From Trichopria drosophilae (taxonomy: Eukaryota; Arthropoda; Insecta; Hymenoptera; Diapriidae): a stretch of DNA of 64,000 nt. The notes below the pieces were generated by a model. It saw only the letters and a program-made list of their open reading frames with translations. It was not told the DNA's origin and ran no database searches. A program made the position numbers and the translations under genes. Of this stretch, positions 49,732 through 61,377 are shown one piece after another; position 1 is the stretch's first letter, and each line of letters opens with the position of its first letter. The stretch spans positions 33,405,501 through 33,469,500 of the forward strand of contig CM059586.1 in NCBI GenBank assembly GCA_030407085.1, read 5' to 3'.

Positions 49732-52700
49732 AGTGCAACCATTGGAATACCCGCAAATGGGACGTTTCATGCCAAACGGCCCTTTTTTTACATGTTTTAT
49801 TCCTATTTTACTTATAACTTTCGTGTTACTCAGCTACATCTTCCATATGAAGAAACCTACGCAATGTTACAATACGTGTACCTATTAAAAAAGATTCTCT
49901 TGAACTCGTGCTTCATTTTTGTCGAGATCAAAAGTAGTGATCATGACTAAAACTACTCCTGACTAGTCAAAATCCGGGGAATCTCACGCGTACCTCCCTA
50001 AAATTTTTCGACTAATTAGATCATAACAAAAATAACTAAACTTCCAACAGTACCAATGTTTTTGCGGACCACCCTGACGCTATACTTTTTCAGAAAAAAC
50101 AACCTACAATGATGTGCCTAGTTTCTAAAATGAAATAAAAATAGTACAACAATCGTACCACGATTTATGAATTTCTATCATTTTTGTAATTTTATCGTTT
50201 AAAAAAAATTTAAAAAAAAAAGTTTTTTTTTTGTAAATATGAAAATCGTAGAATATGCTTTTTGGAAAAACGAAGAAAATGGCACCTCATAAGTACATGT
50301 GCCTCATAAATAAAAAAATCTATATCCTTTGAAAAAAGGTAAATCAAGGCGAAACTCGTTTGAAAAAACTGAATTATTGAGTGGCACATCCACAGAAAGC
50401 ATTTTTCCAATATTCGTAATTTCTCACATCGATGAGCTGAACATCGATTCTAACTGTTTAATGTATCCTCTGTTCAGGCGCAAAAATATTCTAAGGACAG
50501 ATATAATTAAAGTCAATCGGATCAGATCACGACACACCTATTGCATTCTTAGTAAGTTTAAACAGACTGAATTCTCCTCCATGCAAAACATCGAGTTACA
50601 ATGAAAGAAAAACTCCAGAAGGCTAAGATTACAGTCAACCAATATACGATACCTATTTTGAAAAATCGTAACACTGAGCAATCGCACAATAAAATTATAA
50701 CTTAATTTTTGTAAATTTATTCACAATAGAAAATCGCTTTTTTTAACAATTTGAGAGATTTGCTTGAAAGAGGTCTGAGTATGCCACTTGTATCGATTAT
50801 AATCATAATTTTATATGCAGTCATCAATATAATTTAACGCTCCAAACAACTGATAAATTTCCTTAACCGCGAAAAGAAATATTTTAATTGATAGAGAATT
50901 GATGACGAGCAAAATTCATTTTTTACAATTTTACCAGAAAGTAATTTACAGTATCCCATATGAAATTATTTAATTCTGGAATCTGTTTTCTATAATCTGA
51001 TATGTTGAGTTATCACAATGTGGAAATTCGATTATGCATAGGACCAATATTTAATTCTCAAAAGGATCAGAATTTAGATATGATTACTCTTCAAACATCA
51101 CAGCCTTTAAACATCATCTTTTAATTTGATGGGTAAGTAACTTGGGTTTTCCAAAAGGAAAAATTACTTAGTTAGGGCAAGTAATCGGTGCTTGTGAAAA
51201 GTAAATGATTTGACTAATTGGAGACCGGAAGTGGTGCGTCGCTTTTTTTGTTGAATGGTCCCGACACAAAATTTATGTCGGTGGGCAGATTATACTTTTT
51301 ACTATTCGTCAATCTAAAAACAATTTCTTTTTACTAACGTTAGGAGATGGAGCAATCAACAATTCAAAAATGTAGTGCCGCGGTAACCAAGGGGACAAAG
51401 CGTGGATCAATTTTATTAGATTTTTAAACAATTTCCATAACATACCCTGCCAATGCAAACGCGTAAATTTGAAGTCATTTTAATATCAGATTTGTGCTAA
51501 TATTGTGTAACAATAACATGGTTCTATTGGACTAAAAGTTTTGATTATGTTTATCAGAAGAATAGTAATTTTAATCAGAATGTATTATTATTTTAACCTA
51601 ATAGCCCGTGACGGTAGCGTAAAGTAACTTTTTTTGGTAAAATAGTCTGGTTAGTTGAACAGTAAATTTCTGTACATATTACCTGAAAAAAGTGGATCAA
51701 ATTATCATAAAAATATTGACAGCGCAAAAAGTCTACGATTGTTTGGATTGCATTATTTACTGAAATAGGACAGTTTGGCGCACCAAGTTTTGCCAACAAA
51801 CGGTCGATCGAGAAGAAAATGTTTCTTGCGTCAATCCCGTTTCTTGAAATAGTATTTAAATTCTTTTTAATTTTAAATATAACACATGATCCTTACTATG
51901 GAAGTTAAATTCGGAAGTTAACAAGTACAATTTGAGAGTTAAAATTTGTTGGATAAATTACTTATTTCATCTCAATACCGTAACGAAGCGTCATTTGTTG
52001 TTACCGGACAATCACTTCCATTTTGAAAAGTGAAGTGAAAATGCAACTCTAGGGATTCCTTATCAGTACTTTCTCAATTATTTTCTGAAAAATGTCCGTT
52101 TATTACGACGGTGATGGATTAATGGTCCAATACATAAATTGAGTTTTGTGACATGCCAGGCGTTAGTCTCCTCAGAAATGAAGCATCAGTTTGAAATTAG
52201 AGCTGGAATTATGACCTTGGCTACCAGGAGGGCTTCTGTGAGTTTCTCGGTGCGTCACGAACCTACGCAGTAGCAACATTCGCACACAACCCGAGATTAC
52301 CTTTCCTGACAGAAGTGAAGAGACGGTAGCGAGGCGTAGGTGCTGCACGTCGCTCGAGGCATCCTCGCGGGATTACGAGGATCGTACCCCCCTTTCCTTC
52401 AGATGTATAAGCTTTATTGTACACACCTGCATATAGCTTCTCCGAGAGATGGACGTCTTTGCCTCATCTGACGCGTCGGCGTCGCTCTGTTATATTCAAT
52501 ATAATTTCAGGCCTGCGAATCACGCCGTCCGACATGTCGGCAGAAGTGGATGTATCTATTGAAAGCTATGTAGATCCATATAACACATATTCCATTAGGA
52601 ACGTTTATATCAATAAACGATAAAATTAATTATGTCCAAATTTATATGCACCAATTCCACAAAGAAACTAAGTTAGGCAATCTCTCAATGAACAGAGTCT

Positions 52701-53339
52701 AACGATTGACATCCAAAATGATGTGGCTTGTCAGAAGATATGATTTTCTCTTGAGTGATATTAATGAATAGCAATTTGGTGCTAGTTAAATGTTTTGAGA
52801 CCATCCTAAGTGAGGTCAACCCGCCCATCAGAAAAGTTGAATGCTCTACTATAAAATATCATACATTAGTTTTTATGTTTGACACTTTCTAATACTACTA
52901 TAGAACCAATCGTCTGGTTTTCTTTACGACCTGAAATTAGGAATACAGTGATGGTGGTTAACTTTCTTCTCGAAATATAGCTTTATCGAAACTTATACTT
53001 CTGCTCTCCACTTTTGTTTATCGTAATTTGAATCATAAATTATATTTCAGAAACTATATTCTTTGAAGCAGTGTATTTATAAAATTATCCATAGAACGGG
53101 CAAGATGCAAATCTATAATTATGAATAATAGTATTTTGAAAAGCGATGTAAAGTTGCAAATTAGAGCGACGTTAAATTCCAGTAAAACCAAAATAGAGAA
53201 TTTTAGAACCCTATAATTTCAATCGTATTTTCTCTCCGCGTTTTCCGCGTCCGATATAGTCTTGGGGAATCAGTTGGCAAAGAACAGCATCTGAGCAATG
53301 ATGCCAGAAGATGGGAGTCGGCGGTAAAATAAAAAGTAG

Positions 53340-53840
53340 AAGAAAGGTTGAATAGGGAAAGACAGTGGGAGAAAGAGAGAACATGGAAGGACTGAGCGAG
53401 CCTGGACGAGGGAGGTGGAGGCGAAAGAAAGAGAGTGCGAGAGAGGGAAACGGAGGTGCGAGAGAGGGGGCAGATATAGAGAAAAAGAGCGAAAGGATGG
53501 TGAGAGGGTGGCGACACGAAGGGGGCCGCGAGCGCAACATTATAATGCAAAGATGGCGCGGTGGCGGCACCCTAGAATTAGTCCGCATAGTCGCCATTGG
53601 CCGATCGGCAAACCACTCCTTCGGTAACAACCGACTGCATACGTTGCATACTAAGGATACACGCGAGTAGCTGGCTAAGAATTGTCCCATCGTACCTCCA
53701 ACTCGCCAAGGCATGGTATCCAGATGGGGAACGTGTCGATGCGCTTCCGTCGGCGCACGATGCGGTTCACGCCACACGTCTACGTTACCAAATTGCATTT
53801 ATGCAAACCGTCTCGCACGTATTCCCGCCATTTCTGGTGA
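53340..53840. promoter_or_regulatory. GAGA/GCCAT-rich block, candidate Polycomb response element or enhancer
   Basis: A strongly purine-skewed tract (53340-53530) has at least six GAGAG motifs (for example 53375, 53431, 53441). It is followed by Pho-type GCCAT/ATGGC cores at 53552-53556, 53593-53597 and 53827-53831. GAGA-factor plus Pho sites are the usual content of Drosophila Polycomb response elements, and dac is a known Polycomb target there. Several long frames exist on both strands but they overlap and are low in complexity. Confidence 0.3.
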
Positions 53841-54381
53841 TTTCAAATTTCCTTATTACGCGAAAAGTTTCATGCATTTTCCTTGCAGATATGACGGCTC
53901 GGCACGTCACGGAACGCGACTGCATGCGGTATTGGACGAAACTTCTTCCGACCAAAGACGAAGGTTGCCTCCTTCTCTTCCGTCTTCTTTTCCCTTCTTC
54001 GCTACAACGGCGTGGTTTTTGCGTCGTTCGAATCTAGAATATAACTGGCTTTCCCTTTACCGACGCAGTCCCGCATGTACCTCCATTACTCCGATGATGT
54101 TTAAATCATGCTGGATTTTTCTCCAAATGGCCATTCGTATGGGTGGTAAAAAATATAATACAAAAAAAGGGTACGGGAGGTAAAATGGGAACGTCGAGTT
54201 GGTTACGTCAAATTGCATTAACCACTCAAACTTATTCGATCGAGCTGCCTGACTGAGCCGGTCCGAGGCTGTTTCTACTCAATTTCGTGGCTGGACTCCC
54301 CACGTCGAATCTCTGGTTCGTCAAGCTAGTCGAATTAACCGCAGCTAGTATCTGAATGGAAATGTAACTCTTCGTCTTTTA

Positions 54382-54931
54382 CTATGTGTATATCTTCACT
54401 CTTTAACACTTGCTAAAGACTTATTAGATATTTGTTATTGGAACTGATTCAAAAATACAATAATTGTTGCCAATGCTTAGCAATCCAGAGAAACGGACTC
54501 AGAAAGCAGCGCATATAAAGGGATATGTGCAATCCTGCTTTGAGGTTAACAAATGCAGTTCTATTGTAGTTCTTATTCTAATGTCTGGGACATTTAGACT
54601 TTTCGCAACATCGTTTTGTTTCGGTACACTAAAGTTATCTAGTATGTAACAAGTGCAGGAGGGTTCTATTGTTCAGTTTTTTCATCTTGCTAACGTCCAA
54701 GTTTTTATATATTATATGTAATCCCAACTAGTTTAAACTTTACATTCTTTCTTAGCTTATAATGGGAGGTCCCTTTCTTGATCTTAAGATTTATTGGTAT
54801 ACCTGATATTCCTAGGATTGTTAATGAGCATATCTTTTTTGTAAGCTCGTCTTGCTTTTACTGAAGCATATCTCTGACCTATTAGCTCATTTTTATTCCA
54901 TAATGCCATTTGTTTTTCCCAAATGGAGGAT
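54382..54931. repeat. 550-bp tandem duplication, copy 1
   Basis: This copy runs from CTATGTGTATATCTTCACTC to CCATTTGTTTTTCCCAAATG (then GAGGA). It is directly followed by a second copy of about 509 bp with perhaps 80-85 percent identity by eye. On the minus strand about 55 codons stay open in copy 1 (SSIWEKQMALWNKNELIGQR..) before a stop; the second copy is broken in the same place, so both seem to be decaying coding sequence. The end carries the hairpin CCATTTG..CAAATGG. Confidence 0.75.
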
Positions 54932-55440
54932 CTATGTTTATATCTTCAATCTCTAACACTTGCTCAGGACTTATTGGATATTTGTTATTGGAACTGAAAA
55001 ATACAATAATAATTCTCAATGCTTAACAGTTCAGAGAAACGGACTCAAACAACAGCGCATATAATGGGAGATGTACAAACTGCTTTAAGGTTAACAAATC
55101 CAGTTCTGTTATAGTTCTTATTCTAACGTCTGGGACATTTAGACTTTCCGCAACGTTATCAGGTATGTAATAAGTACAAGAGAGTATTGTTCAGTTATTT
55201 CATCTTGTTAACTTCCAAGTTTTTTGATACACCGCATGTAATAGCAATCAGGTACTTTTTTTCTTAGCTTATAATGGAAGCTCCCTTTCTTAATTTTAAG
55301 ATTTATTGGTAGGATGCGTGATATTACTGGGATTGCTAATATCCTTTAGGTAAGCTCCTGTTACTTTTACTGAAGCATATCTCTTCACCTTTTAGCTATT
55401 TTTAATGCCATAATGCCATTTGTTTTTCCCAAATGGAGGA
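54932..55440. repeat. 550-bp tandem duplication, copy 2
   Basis: Second, slightly shorter copy of 54382-54931, carrying independent indels and substitutions. It ends with the same CCATTTG..CAAATGG hairpin and GAGGA. Confidence 0.75.
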
Positions 55441-55909
55441 AGTCGTCGATTAGAAAGAACAAATCCTGGTCTAACATGATCTTTCCGAACATTATCCCTA
55501 TTCCTTCTTGGACATGTTGCTCATCTAGTTCAACAGTGTTTGGGTCCTATTTGTCATACTGACGATGTATTCCTTTACTAATGGTTTCGTTCGAAGGTTA
55601 CGCAGAGGTATTGGATTGTACCTGCATGTCATTTATCTCTTGATTTTGGATTGGTGAATACTGAACCTTTCGATGGTACCATTTGATATTTATGTGATAC
55701 TTGTTCTAGTTCTTTTTTGACAAATTTTGTCCTGGTGCAGTCTTCAAAATTCCTACATGAAAATTCTGTCTTCCACGTATACGCATGGAGTCATTCTCAA
55801 CAAATGTTCTTGTCCCAAACTGTATAAGATCAGCGATCAATAGAATGAAAAGTAAGAACAATGCAAAGAAGAAAATGAAAAAGAGATACGGTATGGTGGA
55901 ACAAGGCAT
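55440..55909 (-). pseudogene. unidentified decayed coding sequence adjoining the tandem duplication
   Basis: On the minus strand an ATG frame at 55706-55909 begins with a very hydrophobic segment (residues about 8-30, FFIFFFALFLLFILL) and then becomes hydrophilic (MRIRGRQNFHVGILKTAPGQ). Beyond its stop, coding-like peptide continues with interruptions (..VELDEQHVQEGIGIMFGKIM..) down to the start of the duplicated unit, whose minus-strand frames look like a continuation. The source gene is not recognised; a mobile element is the likeliest origin. No intact protein is encoded. Confidence 0.3.
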
Positions 55910-58261
55910 AAAAGAAAAAAGAAAACAACATGAATTTCAAGAAAGGAAAATCTTCTTATGAAATATCTCTTTTTTACATTATGGTTTTTGCAGAAGGAAA
56001 AACGATTAAGAAGCCATGGCAATAAGAATTTAGGGATTCGTAAATATCAGAAATGATTGGAAAATCTTGAGGAAGTAATGTAATATAGCAAAAGATGTTT
56101 TATCATTATTTACAATTCTAATAATAAGAGAGAAACTTGTAATAAAGTCCTCCTCTTGACACCTTCCATTCAAGAACCAAAGACAACAGAATGACAGATC
56201 GCCTTCTTACTGCTCCTTTCTAAGGAATCAGTACAATTTGTTTGATTGCACCATTACAATACAAACAACGAAACCTAATTGGAAGACTTAGCAGAGATTG
56301 CAGGGAAAACTAATGTATATGGATGGATTTCTCCCGCGTAGTCTGACGCACTGCTTGCCAGAAACTCGGAAGGAGATAGGGCACAAAATTCAGTACGTTT
56401 AACAGACAACTGAAGTGTAAGAGAAGTACGAGAGAGGAAGTAAGGGCAAAGCAATATGATTTACATTTTGAGCTTATATTGACCATTCTCGGCACCTGTA
56501 GCAGCCGCCGCACTGCCGCAGGCTATGGTTGAGGGTGACCGGGTTCCTCGACGAAATTAATAATATCTCACGAACGACCTCTGAGCTTTCGGCTTGTTGT
56601 CGTTTTCTTACTCGCCGAAGATTACTTCAAAATGAATCGTTTCGTGAAAATATGGATCGTTTTGCCAAAGACAGTTGCCAGGAATTCTTATTATTAAAGT
56701 ATTTTTCGATTTATTGATGAATATTTTGCATACATTGAAGGTTAGAGGGAGGCGAAATGCTCAGTTTAATATGAATAATAGAAGGAACGAGACACTTCTT
56801 ATATTGGAATCCATGTGTGGTACTTTCTGAACTCTTAATAGTTTTTTAAGAGCAAAAAGAAAGACTTAAGTTGGGGTTAAACTAAAACTTTAATCTGCCA
56901 TTAGGATTCATAATCCGAAGCTATTGGGGGTTTCTCCAAAGTGCTCTGTGACGAAGAGAGACAGTAGTATTGTGCAGTTAGGTGGCGTTAAAGGGCTCAT
57001 TTCGTAGGGTCGAGAACATACTAGAGAGGATCCAAGTTGTCGGAAGGCGAAGTAACGAATCGAAGTAACGTACGGACGAACGGCCGGAGGAACGAACGGA
57101 CAGCATCTGTGCTCTACGGCTACCGATATCCATACAAAGCCGTCTGCTGAATAATATTACACTTAACCCGCATCCACTCCAATGATTATAGTTGGACGAA
57201 CGTCGATAGTAGTTAGAGCGTATATCCTGTGCGAATGCTAATTCCTCCCGGCAATTTGTGCGCCGTCGTGCCGCTCCGTGCCGCCAGAAGCCTCTTGGAG
57301 ACGTACATCTTGTCTCACTTCATTCTCTTCGTCCCTTTCATAATCTTTCGTATAATAAAACTCTTAATATTTCGCAAGTATTTTTAAAAATTTGATACAG
57401 TTTTTCAATAACCTTTGCCAATTATTGGTGGCTACAACTCTCTATTCTGGCTCAAGGATTTCTTTTCCTGTTTTGACACGAAGAGTGGGCTGTTGACCAA
57501 ACGGGAGATGAATATATTATAAGGAAATTAGAATGAGAAAGAGACCTATGTTTGTCGGTCTTAAGTAAGGGAAGGAGAGATGCTAAGTAACCAGAGCAGG
57601 CCTCTCGAATGACTCACTGGCGCTGGGTGTCCGGTGTGTAAATATTTCCATATTACTTTACGCGAGTAATTCAAGCGCCACAAATCTTTTTCTCTTGGCT
57701 TGTCACGCGACAACACCCGGACCGACAACGTGTGCAGCAGGAGCCGTACCTTTCGTTTCCATCCGGACCACACGCGCACCGACCAAACAGTCTTCCCACA
57801 ACTATGTATCGACGTCGTTTTCCACTTGGATGCATTCTCCGGTGCACCTCGACTTTTGGCCTACCACTTTGTTCGCTTTTGCATTCCCACTATATAAATA
57901 CATTAGGCTTTACAATTTTCGTAATTGCGCAAGAAGATTGTAAAGCTGGTTGTTATGTCTGATGTAGAAATTGACCATAAGGAATGTTTGCAGAAAAATT
58001 GGTAACCGCTCCTTCTAGGTGTATAAAATGTACACGAAATTGCATCAAATTCGCATAAAAGGTAAAACAACATATTTAAGGTAACTGATGTGTAATTTTA
58101 TATATAATATTGCAAAGATATTAAACGATGCATATCGTTCTTTGCAGATATATTATATTGTTATCAATTGCTTAAAGAGCGATATCTGCACTTACAAGAG
58201 GGAAGCCCACATTTTTTGTTCACCAAATTTAAAAAAAAAATGTTAACTAGAGGCTTTTCGG

Positions 58262-58330
58262 AGGCCCTGAATGCGAATATGAACTCAGAATTTCCAAATT
58301 CAAAATGGTGCATTCAATATGGCGGACGAA
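58262..58330 (-). repeat. copy of dispersed CCGCCATTTTGAA repeat family (inverted)
   Basis: Read on the minus strand it gives CCGCCATATTGAATGCACC and then ATTTTGAATTTGGAAATTCTG, closely matching 6964-7045 (CCACCATATTGAGTGCACC, ATTTTGAATG). Confidence 0.6.
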
Positions 58331-58514
58331 ATTAAATAATTATCAACAACAATAGATTAGTTCATCGCTGTGCGGCCAATTGAAAAAAAGAAGAAAATTT
58401 GTTTTTTTCGTGATACGTCTCGGTGCTCTGATGTGGCACCCTTGTAACTATCACAGAAAATTTTATTCTTCTCTTTTTCAATTGGCCGCACAGCGATGAA
58501 TTTCGTATCCGCCG
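58321..58514. repeat. hairpin with 27-bp perfect arms
   Basis: 58361-58387 (TTCATCGCTGTGCGGCCAAT then TGAAAAA) and 58474-58500 are perfect reverse complements, with imperfect pairing continuing into the loop side. Outside the perfect arms GGCGGACGAAATT (58321) pairs with AATTTCGTATCCGCC (to about 58513), the left side having an insertion of about 27 bp. It is a small foldback element; a hairpin RNA precursor is conceivable but unproven. Confidence 0.7.
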
Positions 58515-59638
58515 ACAAAGGCGGATTTTTCTAATTTTGAAATTAAACAATATTAAAACTTAATTTCTCACAAAAATATGTTTACTGAACATGATTTCAA
58601 ATGAATTCTAACATTAAGACATTGTATTAGTATCAATGTATGAACAATTGACATTTGATATAATAACTCCAATTCTGATATTAGAATCTTGAAAGAGTAA
58701 CCCAAATATATGGATCGCATACGTGGGCAAAAAAGAGACCGCAAGAATAATTCAAGAGAATCTTGAAAAGCTTTTGATCATAAGTTGTGGAGACCGGTGT
58801 TGGGAAAAAGGTGAACAAAATAGGAATACGAACGCGACGTAATTTCGAGGGACGAGTGATAGCCATAGCCACCAGGCCGAGATCTCTCCACGGGCAAAGT
58901 GGATTTTGATCTCCATTTCCATACCGTTTTTCACTTTCCACTCTGAAGAGCACGATATGATAGAAGGGAAACACTAGAAGGACCTATATCGAAAAATCGA
59001 CAAACCGAAAATGAATATCTTTAAATATTTTGAAGAATAATATTTCGTTTTGCATCCGTCCTTGCCACTTTTTGTATTTTCTTTGCAGGGGTGATATTTT
59101 TAACACTTGTGTAATTCGTTATTGAAGTATTCAATATTTTCATAATTTGATAACTTATTTGTTTTTAAACGAAATAATCCTGCAAATTGCATCTTGCATG
59201 TTGATCTATTCCAAGCTGTAGATAAATGCGTGTAAATTAACTGCAGTTCAAAGGGAACATTTTTGTGCAACGTTATTATTGTATTTTATTCAAAACAGCC
59301 TAAGTGCCATTATTTGCTATTCGCTATTTTAGCCAGTCGACCCGCGATATTCGTGACCTTGCGATAAACTCATGTCGAATGTTCTTTTGATTATTTTCCT
59401 CCTTTGTCTAAGCATTCGAGAAATATCCAGTAATTCCGAAGGTCTTGCGCAACATATTTCTTCATAATTTCAATCATAAACAGAATCTTCAAATTCTTCT
59501 TCTCGAACAACCTCTTAAGTTACACCGAACTTGTCCACTTTTTCAAATAATTCAGTAAAGAACTAACTTGTATTTGCGATTCGAGTTGTGATCGCTGGAA
59601 AAATCTAGCATTCTTACACGTTTCATTTGCATCTTTCC

Positions 59639-59805
59639 GCAGACGTTTGAAAAGACGACCCTATCGATCCTTTTGACTTGAAGAGTTTCAGTAAGAGGTG
59701 TCAGAAAAGTTACTACGAGGATAACCGGCTTGTGGCTGCCGGTTCATAACAACGTCGCTTTTTGATCCTTCAATGTCAGCTCCTCCTTTCATCGCGAAGC
59801 CAATC
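59639..59805 (+). pseudogene. dispersed 28S rRNA gene fragment
   Basis: About 165 bp align with the 3' part of insect 28S rRNA (peptidyl-transferase region, domain V). Seen in order are CCTATCGATCCTTTTGACTT, AAGAGGTGTCAGAAAAGTTA, GGATAACCGGCTTGTGGCTG, CGTCGCTTTTTGATCCTTCA and TCATCGCGAAGC. Universally conserved positions are altered (ACCACAGGGATAACTGG has become ACTACGAGGATAACCGG, and bases are missing in the CCAAGCGTTCATAG part), so it is a degenerate pseudogene fragment rather than functional rRNA. Nothing upstream or downstream matches rDNA, so it is an isolated insertion inside the dac intron. Confidence 0.88.
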
Positions 59806-60992
59806 TTGTTTTTGCTGATCATTTTGGATTTATTCAACCGAAATCGAGATATGCAAAATTAATAGTTATCAACAATGTCAACATTGGTTCAAACATAAAC
59901 AAGATAGTATGTTACATTTATAGCAAATGAAACCAGTTCTAATAGACCCAGTAAGTAATCTTGTTACTAGTTTACTTTCACTTTTAAATAATAATCCTTT
60001 GTAGCTTGGTTATCGACACGAATGATTTTCAAAAGAAAGCTACAAAATTGTTCACAAACATAAAAATCAGAATCACTAGAAAGAGAAGAAATATATAGAC
60101 AATTACGAGAAATATCTATAGAAAAAGGATGCGGCAAATGGTCCGCAGACTCTATTTTGGGGAAAAGCCGAAAAAAAGAAAGGCAGGGTGAAAACGATCA
60201 TCACTCGATTCTCGCCTGGGATTCGGCTCTTACCCCCGCAAAAGCGTCACCGATGGGGCATATAATCCCCGTATCTGTCGGTTTTCGGGCAATAAAACAT
60301 GCGCTTAGTGCAAAAGATAGCAGAGAAAACGGCTGCTGCCTCGTGCCGATAAAAAGAAATGTGCAAGATAATGATTTACCCGCGACCGCGTTTTCAGATT
60401 TTTCCCGTTTTCACTGAAAGAATAGCTTTCTTTTGAATAAATTGTTCTTTTTTTTGCGGAATTGTTAAGAGGTTATTTCGTTTTTTACAATGCTGAAATT
60501 CAAAATAACGTCGATCTTTCTCTATGAAAGTACTTCTAGATTTCTTTACAATCATTTATGGTGAGTTTAGAAAATAATAATTTTTGTATTATATTATAGT
60601 TTCGGGTTTTAATTATCATATTGATAAAGAGTTTAAAATAATCCGTATGTGATTACAAAATATGGTGTGTTATAATGTTTCTACAAACTAAACTTTGCAA
60701 AAATTGTACAATTAACAGAGGAGTAATAGAAAACGGGAGGCAATTACGATACTGACGTAACGTAGTAATATGTTGATCAGCGATTGTTATTATCCAACAT
60801 TTTTCGCTTATTGTATTTAATGTAAAATGTAGAGAAAATAAATCACACCATGTTCAAAGGAAATGATTTCCACCGGACAGTGTTCAATTTGATACCGATG
60901 TAACTTAGCATCTTTTAACAATGTGTTAGTACATCTCCCTTAAACAAGACAGAATTGTTATTTAAATTTGCTTGGTTTGATACAATTATTTT

Positions 60993-61377
60993 GAGTGCAC
61001 CTCAAAAACCCGACAAATCACAAAATAGACACATAAAAAACCCGATATTAAAAAACAAATTAAAAAACCAGACATTTAAAAAAACAGACATTCAAAAGCC
61101 AGACTTTTCAAAATGTAAATATTCTGAAAATGTAATTAATGATTGCTTTATGTCTAATCCCTTGGACAAACATAAATAACCTTGAAATAACCTTCCAGTG
61201 TGACCTCAAGAACGGTAACCCGAGATCATTTTTGTATGTAGTGAACGTACCAATCGGAGGTGTTTGTATTTTGAAATGTCGGGTTTTTGAATGTCTGTTT
61301 TTTTAAATGTCTGGTTTTTGAATATCACTTTTTAATAGTTTCTGTTTTGTGATTCATCGGGTTTTTGAGGTGCACAT
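60993..61377. mobile_element. second Foldback-like element, same family architecture
   Basis: The element is 385 bp. Terminal inverted repeats share GTGCACCTCAAAAACCCGA and then AATCACAAAA, with about 6 differences over 40 bp. The flanking 9 bp are AATTATTTT (60984-60992) and AATTATTCG (61378-61386), 7 of 9 identical. The arms carry tandem units close to ATGTCGGGTTTTTGA, the same unit as in the element at 27801-28220, although the outermost sequence differs (GTGCACCTC against GTGCGGGTC). The middle (61110-61250) is unique. No transposase is present. Confidence 0.78.

Noticed and set aside
53211..53798. 195-codon minus-strand frame and several overlapping plus-strand frames
   Set aside because: Frames lie over a purine/pyrimidine-skewed tract and are S/P/L-rich or R/E/G-rich on opposite strands; no splice or domain support.
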